Source: DASYKT01 sp963718105 (GTDB lineage: Bacteria; Acidobacteriota; Blastocatellia; Pyrinomonadales; Pyrinomonadaceae). Taken from it: a stretch of 64,000 nucleotides of DNA. The stretch lies in the NCBI GenBank assembly GCA_963718105.1, contig OY970352.1, forward strand, positions 682,001-746,000, in the 5' to 3' direction. A program made the position numbers and the translations under genes. Below the pieces are notes generated by a model, which saw only the letters and a program-made list of their open reading frames with translations, was not told the DNA's origin and ran no database searches. Numbering within the stretch: position 1 is the first letter of the stretch; every line of letters begins with the position of its first letter. Below are positions 8,372-17,481 of the stretch, piece after piece.

Positions 8372-8782
8372 TTAGCTTCCTCTTGGTTTCCTTTTTCTTA
8401 GACCCAACGCATTATAGGCAAACCTCGCATTGCTAACTGTGAAAGTTCCTCCGTTAAGCAAAGCGATATCAATTGTTTCCCGAATCATTTGCTCATTTGC
8501 TCCGTGATTTAAGGCCCGGGTTACAGTCCATTCGACCGCTGATTCGGACCCGCCATAAATAGCCATTCCAAGAGCAATTAATATACGTTGTGTCTGATCA
8601 AGAGCGTATTTTTTAGTGCCTTTGCCATAAATTTCGCTCATACTCTTTACTTGCGCGGCGTAAACGCTAGAATTTTTTACCAGAGCTCCTTCCGTTTGCC
8701 GGCGTATGTCTGAAATAGCCTCTGCTCTTAATGCTTCTACGTTTTCTGTATCTGTTTCGGAGACGGAGTTACGATTTTTCAT
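8372..8782 (-). CDS. Carboxymuconolactone decarboxylase / AhpD-fold protein
   Basis: 137 residues from the ATG at 8782, which has AAAAAGGAA 8 nt upstream; an in-frame ATG 36 nt further up lacks such a site. The CMD/AhpD fold is seen from QTQRILIALGMAIYGGSESAVEWTV, ALNHGANEQMIRETIDIALLNGG and the closing helix. Family members are decarboxylases or, with a CxxC pair, peroxidase-system proteins. The cysteines usual at the CxxC site are replaced here (the region reads YGGSESAVEW), so a thiol peroxidase role is unlikely. It is separated from the following operon by 280 nt with a terminator-like repeat, so it may be a separate unit. Function unknown. Confidence 0.75.
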   Translation of the reverse strand: MKNRNSVSETDTENVEALRAEAISDIRRQTEGALVKNSSVYAAQVKSMSEIYGKGTKKYALDQTQRILIALGMAIYGGSESAVEWTVTRALNHGANEQMIRETIDIALLNGGTFTVSNARFAYNALGLRKRKPRGS

Positions 8783-9523
8783 ATGGGAAGTTCCTTTTTT
8801 TGATTTTACTCCAAACATTGTAAACAGCTTTTATCTAAGCCATTTTATGATGCAAAATATACTTTGATTAGAAGAAGTTAGCTACAAGGCGTAGATTTAA
8901 GCGGGGACGTCTTGTGAGCAGATAGTATATTTCCGCACCCTACTAATTTTGAAGTATCGGAACGTTACTACAAAACAAATTGTTAGTCAATATTTTTCTT
9001 TGTCAAATTACAAGTAAAAAAGAGCCCATTTAGATCACACCTGAACACGGGTTTTGCCTAAATTGACAGCAATTACTTGACGACTCTTCAGAAGAAACTA
9101 TTATATTCAACTTTGTTCGAAACCAATGTCATAAACCATCGGAGATCCGTCCCCTTTCTGAGAGCGAATAAGATCTTTGGCATTACCGTCTTTTTTGTGC
9201 AACGCCAGTAGGCCAATGGTTTGGCTATCTATCTTTCAGCTGTTTTTGTTAGGTCTCCTACAAGAATAAATTTCCTGACTTTAAACCGGGCGAGCGTACT
9301 CTGGCGTCAAATCCATGTTTTAGCGTTTTTTATAAACGTTGGAGTTTCCCAATGAAACGAATTATCAGATCCCTAATATACTCTCTCTCAACTCTATCCC
9401 GATTTTTAAAAATCATTTGGCTGCGACATAGCGTAGCGATTTTTTTGATCGTTGTTTTCGATTCTTTGTGGGGTCATGTAAATGAGAATCAGATTGGAAT
9501 GATTCGTTTTTGTTGTAACGGGC
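8783..9523. other. Gene-poor stretch
   Basis: About 740 nt of AT-rich DNA between the decarboxylase-like gene and the end of the CHAT gene. A 65-codon frame at 9352-9549 has a good AUG but runs into the CHAT gene end and has no recognisable family, so it is not called. TTGACG at 9077-9082 with TATATT at 9102 resembles a weak promoter but has 19-nt spacing and no gene behind it. Nothing else is seen. Confidence 0.5.
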
Positions 9524-12500
9524 TCATTTCCAGTTGCCAATCAAAATAAAGGGTGCCCAGTAATATGGGTGTGAATAGTCCTCGCTTTTGATCAGATCGA
9601 GCTGGGCCTGTTGAAGTGCTTCTATCTTGGTCAGGCGTCCCTTTTCGCGCCCTTGGTAAAACTTAGTCATTAGTTGCGAGGTGCTTTCATCATCTACCTT
9701 CCAGAGCGATGCAAGTATTGCTTTCGCCCCTTTTCTCTGCGCAAGTTCTGCGAATCCATCTATCTCTCGTCCATCGGATTCCCGTTCTTTCTGAACTGCG
9801 GTCTCGCAGGCTGAGAGCGTCAGTAATTCAACGCCCTGGAAAAGGTCGTTGGGCGCTTTTTTTAGATCCTCCAGCGTTAGTTTTTGATTATCGGCCAAAA
9901 CCAAATAAGAAAGGCTTGAATCGCCCGGTGCAAATCTGAAGTGGCTGGCGATATGAACTAGCGGCCGGTTTAGTTTCAATGCCTGAAATAAGGTTCCCTG
10001 GGTGAGTTGCTCATAGGATACGTTTCCCTGAAGTATTCCGGGCTTTTTACCGGTCCCGAAGATCGTTTCCACTTCTCGCCTGGCATGGATCAGTTTTTGG
10101 AAAGTCTTTTTTTCACGAAGAATATCTACGATCGTCTGCTCTTCCGACAGGTAAAAGCCTGAACCCGTCCACGTCTTGCTTACAGGGGCGAGCATCCGGT
10201 CGGGGCTGGCACGTGTGAAAACTACATTGCGGTATCGTTCGGCGAGGTATTGCTTACCATCGTACAACGCGCCAACCGGAACATACCGAAGGGAACCATC
10301 CAATGACCACATCAAAACTTCAGGCTCTAACCCGAGTTCTTTCAGCTTCGAAGCAACCGGCGCAAACACTATCTCATACAATTCCTTCGCCGATTTCTGA
10401 ACTTCCTCTCGGCTAAACTTAGGTAGCCTGGATTGAATATTAGATTCGCCCAACTTGCGGGCGAATTCAGCAGCTTTCGCGTTCAAATCCCTGTCTTTAA
10501 CCGCCGAGATTGCCGAAACAAGGCCATCGGACGTGACAATTAGCGTCCAAAAATTGTTTTCCCCAACAAGCGTGTGGAGAGCTATAGTCTTTCGGCCTGT
10601 TTGGGATTGCAGGTCGCGCAAGGCAATTTTCATTTCCGATGAGTCTGGAATTCCCCGAACCTTGTCTTTTTCTGAAGGCGGTTGATTAAATTCAATCTCA
10701 GCCCGCTTTAGAATTCCAAGAAACTCATCTGAAGCTATTTTTACATCGCTTTCCATTTTTTGAAGCTCGGCTTTTTGCTGCTCATCGGGCAAACGATTAC
10801 CGATTTTGCGTTTGAGGTCTTCAAATAGTTGTCCGACAACTCTCGCTCGCTCGATCGCCTCTTCATAACGCAAGACAAAATCGGCCTCCCGCGTCGTCAA
10901 AGAAAGTGGCAACGGTAGTTTTTGTTTGGTTTGGCCAAAATCGAAATATTGCTGGTCCCTGAACGAATTCAATATTTGCAGCGCTTCTTCGAAACGTCCC
11001 TGTTCAATAAGCATTTCTGCAAGACGCTTGTAAAATATTTCGTTGGATTTCAGGAAATTTTTTTGATCATCCCTATCAAGTTCCTTATTAATTGAGCGTA
11101 TTTTCTGAAAAGAATTAACACATAGCTTCCCATAAAAAATTGCGAACCGGACATTTACTCGCTGCCATATAAGCATTTCGTTGCTGAGAGTTTTGGCTTC
11201 ACCAATCTTATCTTTTACAAATCTATGCAATAACAATGCCTGGGTATAATTATCCAATGCTTTTCGTCTGTCACCGATGTCGTTATATACCATGCCAATA
11301 TTGCTGAGAGTTATAGCCTCACCACTCTTGTCTTTTGTTTCTTTAAAGACTTTTAAAGCGCGGTCATGATAGTCCAGCGCCTTCTGTTTATCGCCTAAAT
11401 TACCAAAGGTCAGGCCAATGTTATTAAGAGCTATCGCTTGGCCGATCTCGTCTCTAACTTCCTTATAAAGTTTTAGAGCCTGATCGTAGTGATCCAGTGC
11501 ATTGAACATATCGCCTAAATCTTGAAAGACCGCCCCAATGTTTAAGTGGTTGTTAGCCTTATTACCTTTATCCCCCAATTCCTCAAAAAGCGGCATAGAT
11601 TGATCATAAAAATCTAACGCCCTTTTCTTATTGCCCAATTTGAAATAGATAACGCCCATGTTCGTCAAAGTCGAAGCTATGCCACGTTTGTCATCTATTT
11701 TTCTTCTAATCGACAACGCTTGTTCGTAATACGCCAATGCTTGTTCCTTTTCACCTATGTCGTCGTAAACCGTACCGATATTGTTGAGAGTTGTCGCTTC
11801 ACTCCCATCATCGCCTACTTTTCTACGAAGGGACAAGGCTTTTAAGAAATACTCCAGTGCTTTTTCCTTATCGCCTAAATCACTAAAGACCGAACCCATG
11901 TTATTACGCGTCGTCGCTTCGTTGCTTTCGTCCTTGAGCTCGATAAAAAGGGGCAAAGCTCGGTTGTAATACTCCAGCGCCCTCTCCCTTTGACTTAAAT
12001 TGTTATAAACCTCCCCAATATTGGTATCTGTCGAAGCTTCTCCGCTTTTATCGCCGGCTTCTATAAAAAGCTGCAAGGCTCGATTGTAGTAAGCCAATGC
12101 CTCTTGCTTTTTACCCAAACTGGAATATAAGGTTCCAATTTTCGAAAGGGCCAGCGCTTGTCTGACTTTATCGCCCGCCGAATGGAAGAGGAGTTGGGCC
12201 TCTTCCAATTTTTTTATAGCATCCAGGATCGACTGCTCTGTTTGTTCCGCAACCAGCCTCTCAGCTTCTGCAAACCTCTGCTCGGCGGCGACGCGTGGTC
12301 TGTCCTTTGGAGTTGCAGTTCGGAGTTCTTTAACTATCGTTTCATATCGGCCGGCGGCCGCACCTTCTAACGGACGGACTTCCAAACGATAGGTTCCTGT
12401 CGCTTCCGCAATAATATAAATTGGTTCCGGCCCTAAAATCCCGTTAGGGCTGTCAACTTCTATTAATTTTTGTCCATTAGGATCGAATAACGTCACTACA

Positions 12501-12709
12501 ACGTCGATGCCACGCTGGTCCACGATGACATGAAGGTATTGCCCGGAAGTTGCCTCGATACTGTAAGAATGGGCTGTATCACCACTCAGTTCACGCTCAA
12601 CCGGCTGCCCGATGCGTAGTGGTCGAACGGCTGCACTGGTTTGGCCGGAAATAGAAGCCGCAACAAGAATTATGCACGTTTGAATAGCTATAAATTGTCG
12701 AACGTTCAC
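9524..12709 (-). CDS. Secreted TPR-repeat CHAT-domain protein
   Basis: 1061 residues from a GTG at 12709 that has a perfect GGAGG 7 nt upstream; an earlier GTG at 12739 lacks one. Order: signal peptide (hydrophobic FIAIQTCIILVAASISG), a PPC-like beta domain (about 35-125, GDTAHSYSIEATSGQYLHVI), a coiled linker, about nine tandem 40-residue TPRs of the ALxYYxxAL..GDK type with marked mutual similarity, a helical linker, and a C-terminal CHAT domain. CHAT domains are caspase-like cysteine proteases; the catalytic pair is present as His923 (HIASH) and Cys968 (LSACET). TPRs probably bind a partner or substrate that gates the protease. It is transcribed away from a CHASE2 gene, with 136 nt between the two starts. 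Confidence 0.92.
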   Translation of the reverse strand: MNVRQFIAIQTCIILVAASISGQTSAAVRPLRIGQPVERELSGDTAHSYSIEATSGQYLHVIVDQRGIDVVVTLFDPNGQKLIEVDSPNGILGPEPIYIIAEATGTYRLEVRPLEGAAAGRYETIVKELRTATPKDRPRVAAEQRFAEAERLVAEQTEQSILDAIKKLEEAQLLFHSAGDKVRQALALSKIGTLYSSLGKKQEALAYYNRALQLFIEAGDKSGEASTDTNIGEVYNNLSQRERALEYYNRALPLFIELKDESNEATTRNNMGSVFSDLGDKEKALEYFLKALSLRRKVGDDGSEATTLNNIGTVYDDIGEKEQALAYYEQALSIRRKIDDKRGIASTLTNMGVIYFKLGNKKRALDFYDQSMPLFEELGDKGNKANNHLNIGAVFQDLGDMFNALDHYDQALKLYKEVRDEIGQAIALNNIGLTFGNLGDKQKALDYHDRALKVFKETKDKSGEAITLSNIGMVYNDIGDRRKALDNYTQALLLHRFVKDKIGEAKTLSNEMLIWQRVNVRFAIFYGKLCVNSFQKIRSINKELDRDDQKNFLKSNEIFYKRLAEMLIEQGRFEEALQILNSFRDQQYFDFGQTKQKLPLPLSLTTREADFVLRYEEAIERARVVGQLFEDLKRKIGNRLPDEQQKAELQKMESDVKIASDEFLGILKRAEIEFNQPPSEKDKVRGIPDSSEMKIALRDLQSQTGRKTIALHTLVGENNFWTLIVTSDGLVSAISAVKDRDLNAKAAEFARKLGESNIQSRLPKFSREEVQKSAKELYEIVFAPVASKLKELGLEPEVLMWSLDGSLRYVPVGALYDGKQYLAERYRNVVFTRASPDRMLAPVSKTWTGSGFYLSEEQTIVDILREKKTFQKLIHARREVETIFGTGKKPGILQGNVSYEQLTQGTLFQALKLNRPLVHIASHFRFAPGDSSLSYLVLADNQKLTLEDLKKAPNDLFQGVELLTLSACETAVQKERESDGREIDGFAELAQRKGAKAILASLWKVDDESTSQLMTKFYQGREKGRLTKIEALQQAQLDLIKSEDYSHPYYWAPFILIGNWK

Positions 12710-12845
12710 TGTGGATCCTCCGGAAATCGTAAATTCCACAAGCGACGGTAGATCGTTTGGTAGGGATTGCTTGTGGAAGAAATTTAGGTTGACGTAACAG
12801 CATTATTCTAAGATAATCCACGCTATTAAACAAGGTATTTATAAG

Positions 12846-14189
12846 ATGGTAAAAACGAAAAACTCCCCAAAAAACAAAGATGCTTTAAAAGGTAAAAATC
12901 CCCCAAAAAGCAAAGATTCTCTAAAAAGCGAAGACCCTCTGGAACGCAAAGACTCGGTAAAAAGTATTTGTATTTATCTGTTGTTAGGTGCCGCAATAAC
13001 TGCCCTACTTATACTCGTTAATAAAAATTTTATTGAACCCACGCCTTGGGGACACCGGGCACAATCGTTTGCTTTTGAATTACTCCAGGGACGACTATCT
13101 TCTTTTAATCCGGAGGAAGAACTCCCAGTTGTTGTCGTGGATATAAGCGGTATTCCCTTAACTCCCGAAGGATATAAAGACCGGGAAAAATTGATACCGC
13201 TTATTAAAGCTATTGCTGATGAAAAACCATCGGCGATCGCATTGGATATTATGGTTTCTCCGGAAGCCGGGCAGTGGCGGACTCAAACCGATCCCGAATT
13301 ATTAAAGATGGGCTTGGAACTTACGGAGAGAGATATACCGGTCTTTTTCGCAGTTGACAAAGAAATGCCCCTGGCAAATCCCGAGGCTTTTTTAGGTGAG
13401 GCGCGGTTCGCAAATATGGCAGTTACGGTCGCCATCTATGAAAATGATGCGAAACGGATTCCGCTATGGGTAAGAGATAAAACGCGAGGCGAGAAGTTGC
13501 CGTCATTGAGTCTGGCGCTCGCAAGAATTGAGCGAAAAAAGAATCCTGAGAAAGTGTCTCTTCCGCAACTTCCGGACTGGTCAATTGAAACTATTGATGA
13601 TTTTCCGGGTAAACTCGGGACCGACAAGGATATAGAGTATGCAGATGCATTGGTGAATTACAGCAAATTTGAGGCGATTCAACAAACGGATTTGCTAACC
13701 CGGAGTGCTTCATCGGTGAAAGAATTTGGCAGGAAGTTTAAGAATCGTTACATTATTTTGGGCAATGGAGCAGTGACAGGCCCCGACGACTTTGCTGTGC
13801 CGGGCCGTCTGGAAGAGGTCTCTTCGGGTGTTTATATGCACGCCTGCGCGGCATATACTCTTATGCGTGAACCGATGTATGAATTTAAGCCTCTTGTTCA
13901 TTTTGTTGCCGACGTAATCCTTATCGGTTTTATTTTACTAACTGTTGCCTTCCTGCGCTGGCGGCATCTTGGCGACAAAACCCGGTTTCCTTGGCAGGAC
14001 GTTCAGCGCAAATTGGTGTGGGGTAGCGGAGCTCTAGTGACTTTTTTAGCCTTTTTGTTGGTTTCTGTTGCGGGTGTTTTGTGGCTGGATTTTATCCTGA
14101 TTGTAGTTGCCCTTTTTTTACATCCATGGGTGGAAAAAATGCTGACTTTGCTTTGGCGGAAAATACCATTCTCATGGCTTAAGATCTAA
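12846..14189 (+). CDS. CHASE2-domain membrane protein without output domain
   Basis: 447 residues. The N-terminus (1-40) is a Lys/Asp/Ser-rich tract of short repeats (KNSPKNKD, KGKNPPKSKD, KSEDPLERKD). A membrane helix follows at about 41-60, then an extracytoplasmic CHASE2 domain (about 75-340: ELPVVVVDISGIPLTPEG, IALDIMV, GVYMHACAAYTL), then three C-terminal membrane helices (about 348-430). CHASE2 is a predicted extracellular sensor normally joined to a kinase, cyclase or similar output domain; here none follows. It is divergent from the CHAT gene and is followed after 25 nt by a small secreted protein. CHASE2 and CHAT proteins are often neighbours or fused in cyanobacteria, which suggests that this one senses or transmits a signal for the CHAT protein. 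Confidence 0.85.
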   Translation: MVKTKNSPKNKDALKGKNPPKSKDSLKSEDPLERKDSVKSICIYLLLGAAITALLILVNKNFIEPTPWGHRAQSFAFELLQGRLSSFNPEEELPVVVVDISGIPLTPEGYKDREKLIPLIKAIADEKPSAIALDIMVSPEAGQWRTQTDPELLKMGLELTERDIPVFFAVDKEMPLANPEAFLGEARFANMAVTVAIYENDAKRIPLWVRDKTRGEKLPSLSLALARIERKKNPEKVSLPQLPDWSIETIDDFPGKLGTDKDIEYADALVNYSKFEAIQQTDLLTRSASSVKEFGRKFKNRYIILGNGAVTGPDDFAVPGRLEEVSSGVYMHACAAYTLMREPMYEFKPLVHFVADVILIGFILLTVAFLRWRHLGDKTRFPWQDVQRKLVWGSGALVTFLAFLLVSVAGVLWLDFILIVVALFLHPWVEKMLTLLWRKIPFSWLKI

Positions 14190-14214
14190 AAGAACGGACT
14201 TAAAGTGACGAATT

Positions 14215-15129
14215 ATGCGAAATTTACTTTGGATTTTATTTCTTGTTAGTGTTATGGAGGGCAGTACTCCAGCGCAACCTTGTACCGGAAGCTTTGACAG
14301 TGTTAAAGGCAGCGGATGGCTGACAGGCGGCGGCGCGACTCGTCAGGTAACCGAAAGGAATTATAAAAAATTTGCGCTCGCAAGTGACCAAATTGTGCGG
14401 GCCGAAAATGCTTCTGAAATAATACTTACATTATCATGCGTAAAGGGAAAAGTAACTGTACGTTCGGGCAAGCCCTTTTTAATACCAACTTCTCCCAACA
14501 CTCCGTCAGGCGGCGCTCTTGATTCTACAAAACTTAAGAATGGTGGAGGAAATCGCGGGGAGGGAGATTTTATTTTGTTCCCCCTTCAAATCAACAAGGA
14601 GAATATAAAGAGTGTAATTCGGCCGGAGACCGCAATTTTTCGGTGGAGCAAACCAATTGAAAAAAAACAAACGCTTTCACTAACAATCGTGGGCGAAGAA
14701 AAGCCTTTCTGGATTCAGGAAGTTGATAGCGAACCGAGAACTTTCACGTCTGATGAAATCCGAAATAAATTAACCGAAATTCGCGAAAAACGACCAAACG
14801 CTGAAATTCAACTTCAAATTAGCGATAGCGCGAGTAATCCGGATAAATCTGTTTTTTTGCTTTTTTCATCAGCGGCAGAAGCAAAATTACAAGAGGAACT
14901 TGTTGAGTTTAAAGAGGAACCAGGAGCTGATGGCTGTATTTCCCGAGCTGAAATCTATTTTCGTTATGAATTGTATAACGAGGCCGCAGAAGAATATGAA
15001 AAGGCGTTAAAATTGGTACCTGCTAGTGCTGTGCTCAGACAGATAACGGCTTTTGCACAAGACCGCGCGGGGAATTTTAGACGAAGAGATGAGATTATTT
15101 CAATGACTTCTATAGAAAATAATAAGTGA
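14215..15129 (+). CDS. Secreted protein with a C-terminal TPR-like segment, function unknown
   Basis: 304 residues with a signal peptide (LLWILFLVSVMEGSTPAQ). The middle part is a predicted beta domain that begins with a Gly-rich stretch (GSGWLTGGGATRQ) and has a FecR-like phrase (RAENASEIILTLSCVKGKVTVRSGK). The C-terminus (about 240-290) reads as a TPR pair (EIYFRYELYNEAAEEYEKALKLVPAS). It follows the CHASE2 gene by 25 nt and probably shares its transcript. The arrangement CHAT, CHASE2 and a small secreted protein looks like a functional unit. No family is recognised with certainty. Confidence 0.75.
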   Translation: MRNLLWILFLVSVMEGSTPAQPCTGSFDSVKGSGWLTGGGATRQVTERNYKKFALASDQIVRAENASEIILTLSCVKGKVTVRSGKPFLIPTSPNTPSGGALDSTKLKNGGGNRGEGDFILFPLQINKENIKSVIRPETAIFRWSKPIEKKQTLSLTIVGEEKPFWIQEVDSEPRTFTSDEIRNKLTEIREKRPNAEIQLQISDSASNPDKSVFLLFSSAAEAKLQEELVEFKEEPGADGCISRAEIYFRYELYNEAAEEYEKALKLVPASAVLRQITAFAQDRAGNFRRRDEIISMTSIENNK

Positions 15130-15248
15130 GAACTCTTTCGTTATCACTGAGATACGATCATAGGTTAAATAGTCAGCTATATGGTTTGTGAATGGCGGGA
15201 AAGTTTATAGCCTTAACAGTCAGAGCAATTACGAAGGCTTCGACGGGG

Positions 15249-15293
15249 GCTGAAGATCCGGTGTCGGCGGTTCGACCCCGTCCCTGGCCACCA
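15249..15293 (+). tRNA. 3' fragment of a tRNA-Phe gene (attachment-site scar), not a complete tRNA
   Basis: The sequence from the anticodon loop CTGAAGA (GAA anticodon at 15252-15254) runs into a variable loop, a T-arm with stem GGCGG/CCGTC around loop TTCGACC (15266-15282), the acceptor strand CCTGGCC (15283-15289) and ACCA. No matching 5' acceptor GGCCAGG or D-arm is present upstream, and the 5' anticodon stem does not pair fully. Such 3' fragments from the anticodon loop to CCA are what tyrosine-integrase insertion leaves. A strong terminator follows at once, as expected for the native downstream side, which would place the inserted island to the left. Confidence 0.6.
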
Positions 15294-15310
15294 TTAAGGT
15301 CAATAATTTA

Positions 15311-15342
15311 GGGCTACCATTACGGTAGCCCTTTTCTTTTTA
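15311..15342 (+). terminator. Rho-independent terminator
   Basis: GGGCTACC (15311-15318) and GGTAGCCC (15324-15331) form an 8-bp stem around ATTAC, followed by TTTTCTTTTT. It lies 18 nt after the tRNA-Phe fragment and is probably its original terminator. Confidence 0.85.
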
Positions 15343-15486
15343 GTGTTCCTATTTTATGTTGCGCCAATTTAGCAAATTATTGTGTGAGAGTTTTCTGCCG
15401 AATTAGGGGCGTTATATACAGGAGAGAGAATTCAGGCATATTCGCAATTTTGTCTTTTGCCTTATATCGAATTGGAGAGAAATATT

Positions 15487-17001
15487 ATGACAGCTTCACC
15501 GAAAATATCTTTTGTCGAATCTCAGACACCGCCCGCGGAGGATTTTGGTTACTCGAGGGCATTCAAAAGGCCGATCTCATATACCCCTAAGCCTTGTGAC
15601 CTGCTTACGCTCGCCCGTCACATGACCAGGGAATACAAGCCGGGTGCCAACAATGCTACTACCATAACCACTACCCGGATCCCTTCCGGTTATACATACC
15701 TGGGGCAATTCATTGACCACGATATATCCGCCGATTCGAGAACAGAATTTCCGATCAAAAGAATTCCCCTGGCATCAATCGTAAATAACCGGACCCCGTT
15801 CTTCGATCTCGAATCGTTGTATGGAAAAGGTCCGGAAGATGTGGTCAGCAAGTTTCTCTACGAGAAAGATAAAGCGTTTTTAAAGCTTGGCTGCACTGTG
15901 CCGGACGGTTCGGGGAGAATAAAAGAATCGTTTCTTACGGACCTGCCCAGAAAACCCAACAGTCAGGAGGCGGATATATTAGAGCGGCGCAATGACGAAA
16001 ACCTGGCAATCGCCCAAACCCATGCGGCTTTCATAAAATTTCACAATGCCGTCGTCAGGACCTTAAATGCGAACGGTGATAAGAAAGTTTTTGAAGAAGC
16101 GCGAAAGATCGTGACACTTCATTACCAGTGGATAGTCCTGCATGATTTTCTTCCCAGGATCGCAGATCCCCTGATCATTGACGAGGTGCTAAACAAAGGC
16201 AACCTGTTTTACGAGCCCGACAGAACCAAGCCTCAAATACCGGTCGAATTTTCCGTGGCCGCCTATCGCTTAGGACATAGCATGGTGAGAAATTCCTATG
16301 AGTGGAACCACTTCTTTCGCACCGGCGGCTTAAAGGGGCCTGCCAACCTTTCGCTGTTGATCGAATTTACCGGCCACGGAGGCCTGGGCAAAAAACAGAA
16401 TCTTATCAGTATCTGGTGCATTGACTGGACGCGTTTCTACGATTTCGGAAACGCGCCCGCGAATCACATAAATTTTACCAGCAGCATCGATACAAAAATA
16501 TCTCCTCAGCTAGGCCATCTTTTTTCGCGTATTCCCGATCTGAATGATCCGAGGGCATCCTTACCGTATGCAAGCTTGATGCGCAGCCGCGCCGTCGGGT
16601 TAACGACCGGACAGTCCATTGCCGCCGTCTTCGGCAAGCACTCGGGATTTCCCGAATGCACTCCTGATGACATAGCGGAACTTCTGCCGGAGGATCTTGT
16701 ACTCACGTTTGCCGGTTCAACACCCCTCTGGTTTTACATCCTGGCGGAAGCTCAGATACAAAGGCAGGGAAATAGTTTGGGTGAGGTCGGCAGCAGGCTG
16801 GTAGCCGAAGTGATCATCACCCTGATGAAACTCAGTCCGACCTCAATATTTGACAAAGACGGGAAGATCACCTGGAGGCCTTTTCTGGAACCGCAAGAAA
16901 CTCCCGGCGATTTTAAGATGACCGATCTATTGAGATTTGTTGCCAGGCACAACACTGTGTTTGACGAATTGAATCCGCTAAAAGATTATCCGAAACCCTG
17001 A
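15487..17001 (+). CDS. Animal-type haem peroxidase family protein
   Basis: 504 residues from the ATG at 15487 (GGAGAG upstream). The peroxidase-cyclooxygenase signature is clear: distal His78 in LGQFIDHDI with the Ca-binding Asp next to it, RRNDENLAIAQTHAAFIKFHN (168-188), and proximal His264 in YRLGHSMVRNSYEWN. There is no signal peptide, so it is probably cytoplasmic. Bacterial members oxidise halides or organic substrates with peroxide. The two following genes encode a small Cys/Thr-containing protein and a lanthipeptide-synthetase-like kinase, so the peroxidase may modify a peptide or protect during such chemistry; that link is inferred from order only. The 58 nt to the next gene suggest one transcript. 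Confidence 0.93.
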   Translation: MTASPKISFVESQTPPAEDFGYSRAFKRPISYTPKPCDLLTLARHMTREYKPGANNATTITTTRIPSGYTYLGQFIDHDISADSRTEFPIKRIPLASIVNNRTPFFDLESLYGKGPEDVVSKFLYEKDKAFLKLGCTVPDGSGRIKESFLTDLPRKPNSQEADILERRNDENLAIAQTHAAFIKFHNAVVRTLNANGDKKVFEEARKIVTLHYQWIVLHDFLPRIADPLIIDEVLNKGNLFYEPDRTKPQIPVEFSVAAYRLGHSMVRNSYEWNHFFRTGGLKGPANLSLLIEFTGHGGLGKKQNLISIWCIDWTRFYDFGNAPANHINFTSSIDTKISPQLGHLFSRIPDLNDPRASLPYASLMRSRAVGLTTGQSIAAVFGKHSGFPECTPDDIAELLPEDLVLTFAGSTPLWFYILAEAQIQRQGNSLGEVGSRLVAEVIITLMKLSPTSIFDKDGKITWRPFLEPQETPGDFKMTDLLRFVARHNTVFDELNPLKDYPKP

Positions 17002-17059
17002 GGTCGCTGACACAGGTATCTGAAAACCGCGCATCAATAGAACGAAAAGGAGTAAAAAA

Positions 17060-17473
17060 ATGAAAATAATCGATAGAATTGAGGAAATAAACACTTTTCT
17101 CGAAAATAATCCAGAAGGAGGTAAAGCGTTTGCCCGCCAGCTTCAATTGCAGGCGGTTGACGCCATTGCCGCCGGACTACCTCCCCTGAGTGGCCCTCTT
17201 TCCGCCTGGGAAGCTTATATGAGTAATTTTGCGTCAAACGAGGATCAATTAAAACGGCTGAAGGGACAGGATTCCTTTATCGATAACGTGTGGGGAAAAG
17301 AAGCGCTCTGCTATATGGTGGCAAACTCAACCTGTACGATGGGCACCACCACCGATACAGGGCGGCTGTTCGACGACGATATGAGGGATGCCTTAGACCA
17401 AGGTATGCCGATCGACGAAGATGAGTCATTTTTAAAGAAAACGGACCGGATAAATATTCTGCAGTATATGTAA
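17060..17473 (+). CDS. Small protein of unknown function, possible peptide-modification substrate
   Basis: 137 residues; the ATG at 17060 has a strong AAGGAG 7 nt upstream. The N-terminal 60 residues look helical and leader-like (EEINTFLENNPEGGKAFARQ, then QAVDAIAAGLPPLSG). The middle holds the only Cys-, Ser- and Thr-rich stretch, CYMVANSTCTMGTTTDTG (about 94-111), followed by an acidic tail. Its position 8 nt before a LanKC-like lyase/kinase gene makes it a candidate substrate, because such enzymes phosphorylate Ser/Thr and then eliminate. However, a precursor peptide usually ends with its core, and here about 25 residues follow. No known family recognised. Confidence 0.7.
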   Translation: MKIIDRIEEINTFLENNPEGGKAFARQLQLQAVDAIAAGLPPLSGPLSAWEAYMSNFASNEDQLKRLKGQDSFIDNVWGKEALCYMVANSTCTMGTTTDTGRLFDDDMRDALDQGMPIDEDESFLKKTDRINILQYM

Positions 17474-17481
17474 AAATTGAG

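Noticed and set aside
9063..9107. Promoter with TTGACA/TTGACG and TATATT
   Set aside because: Spacing is wrong and there is no plus-strand gene for more than 3 kb behind it.
9352..9549. 65-codon frame downstream of the CHAT gene
   Set aside because: It overlaps the CHAT gene end on the other strand, has no family and no convincing ribosome binding site.
15180..15293. tmRNA (TTCGACGGGG and a 3' end with TTCGA...CCA)
   Set aside because: A full tmRNA would have to begin inside the upstream coding region, and no 5' strand pairs with the CCTGGCC acceptor. The tRNA-Phe 3' fragment explains the 3' part better.
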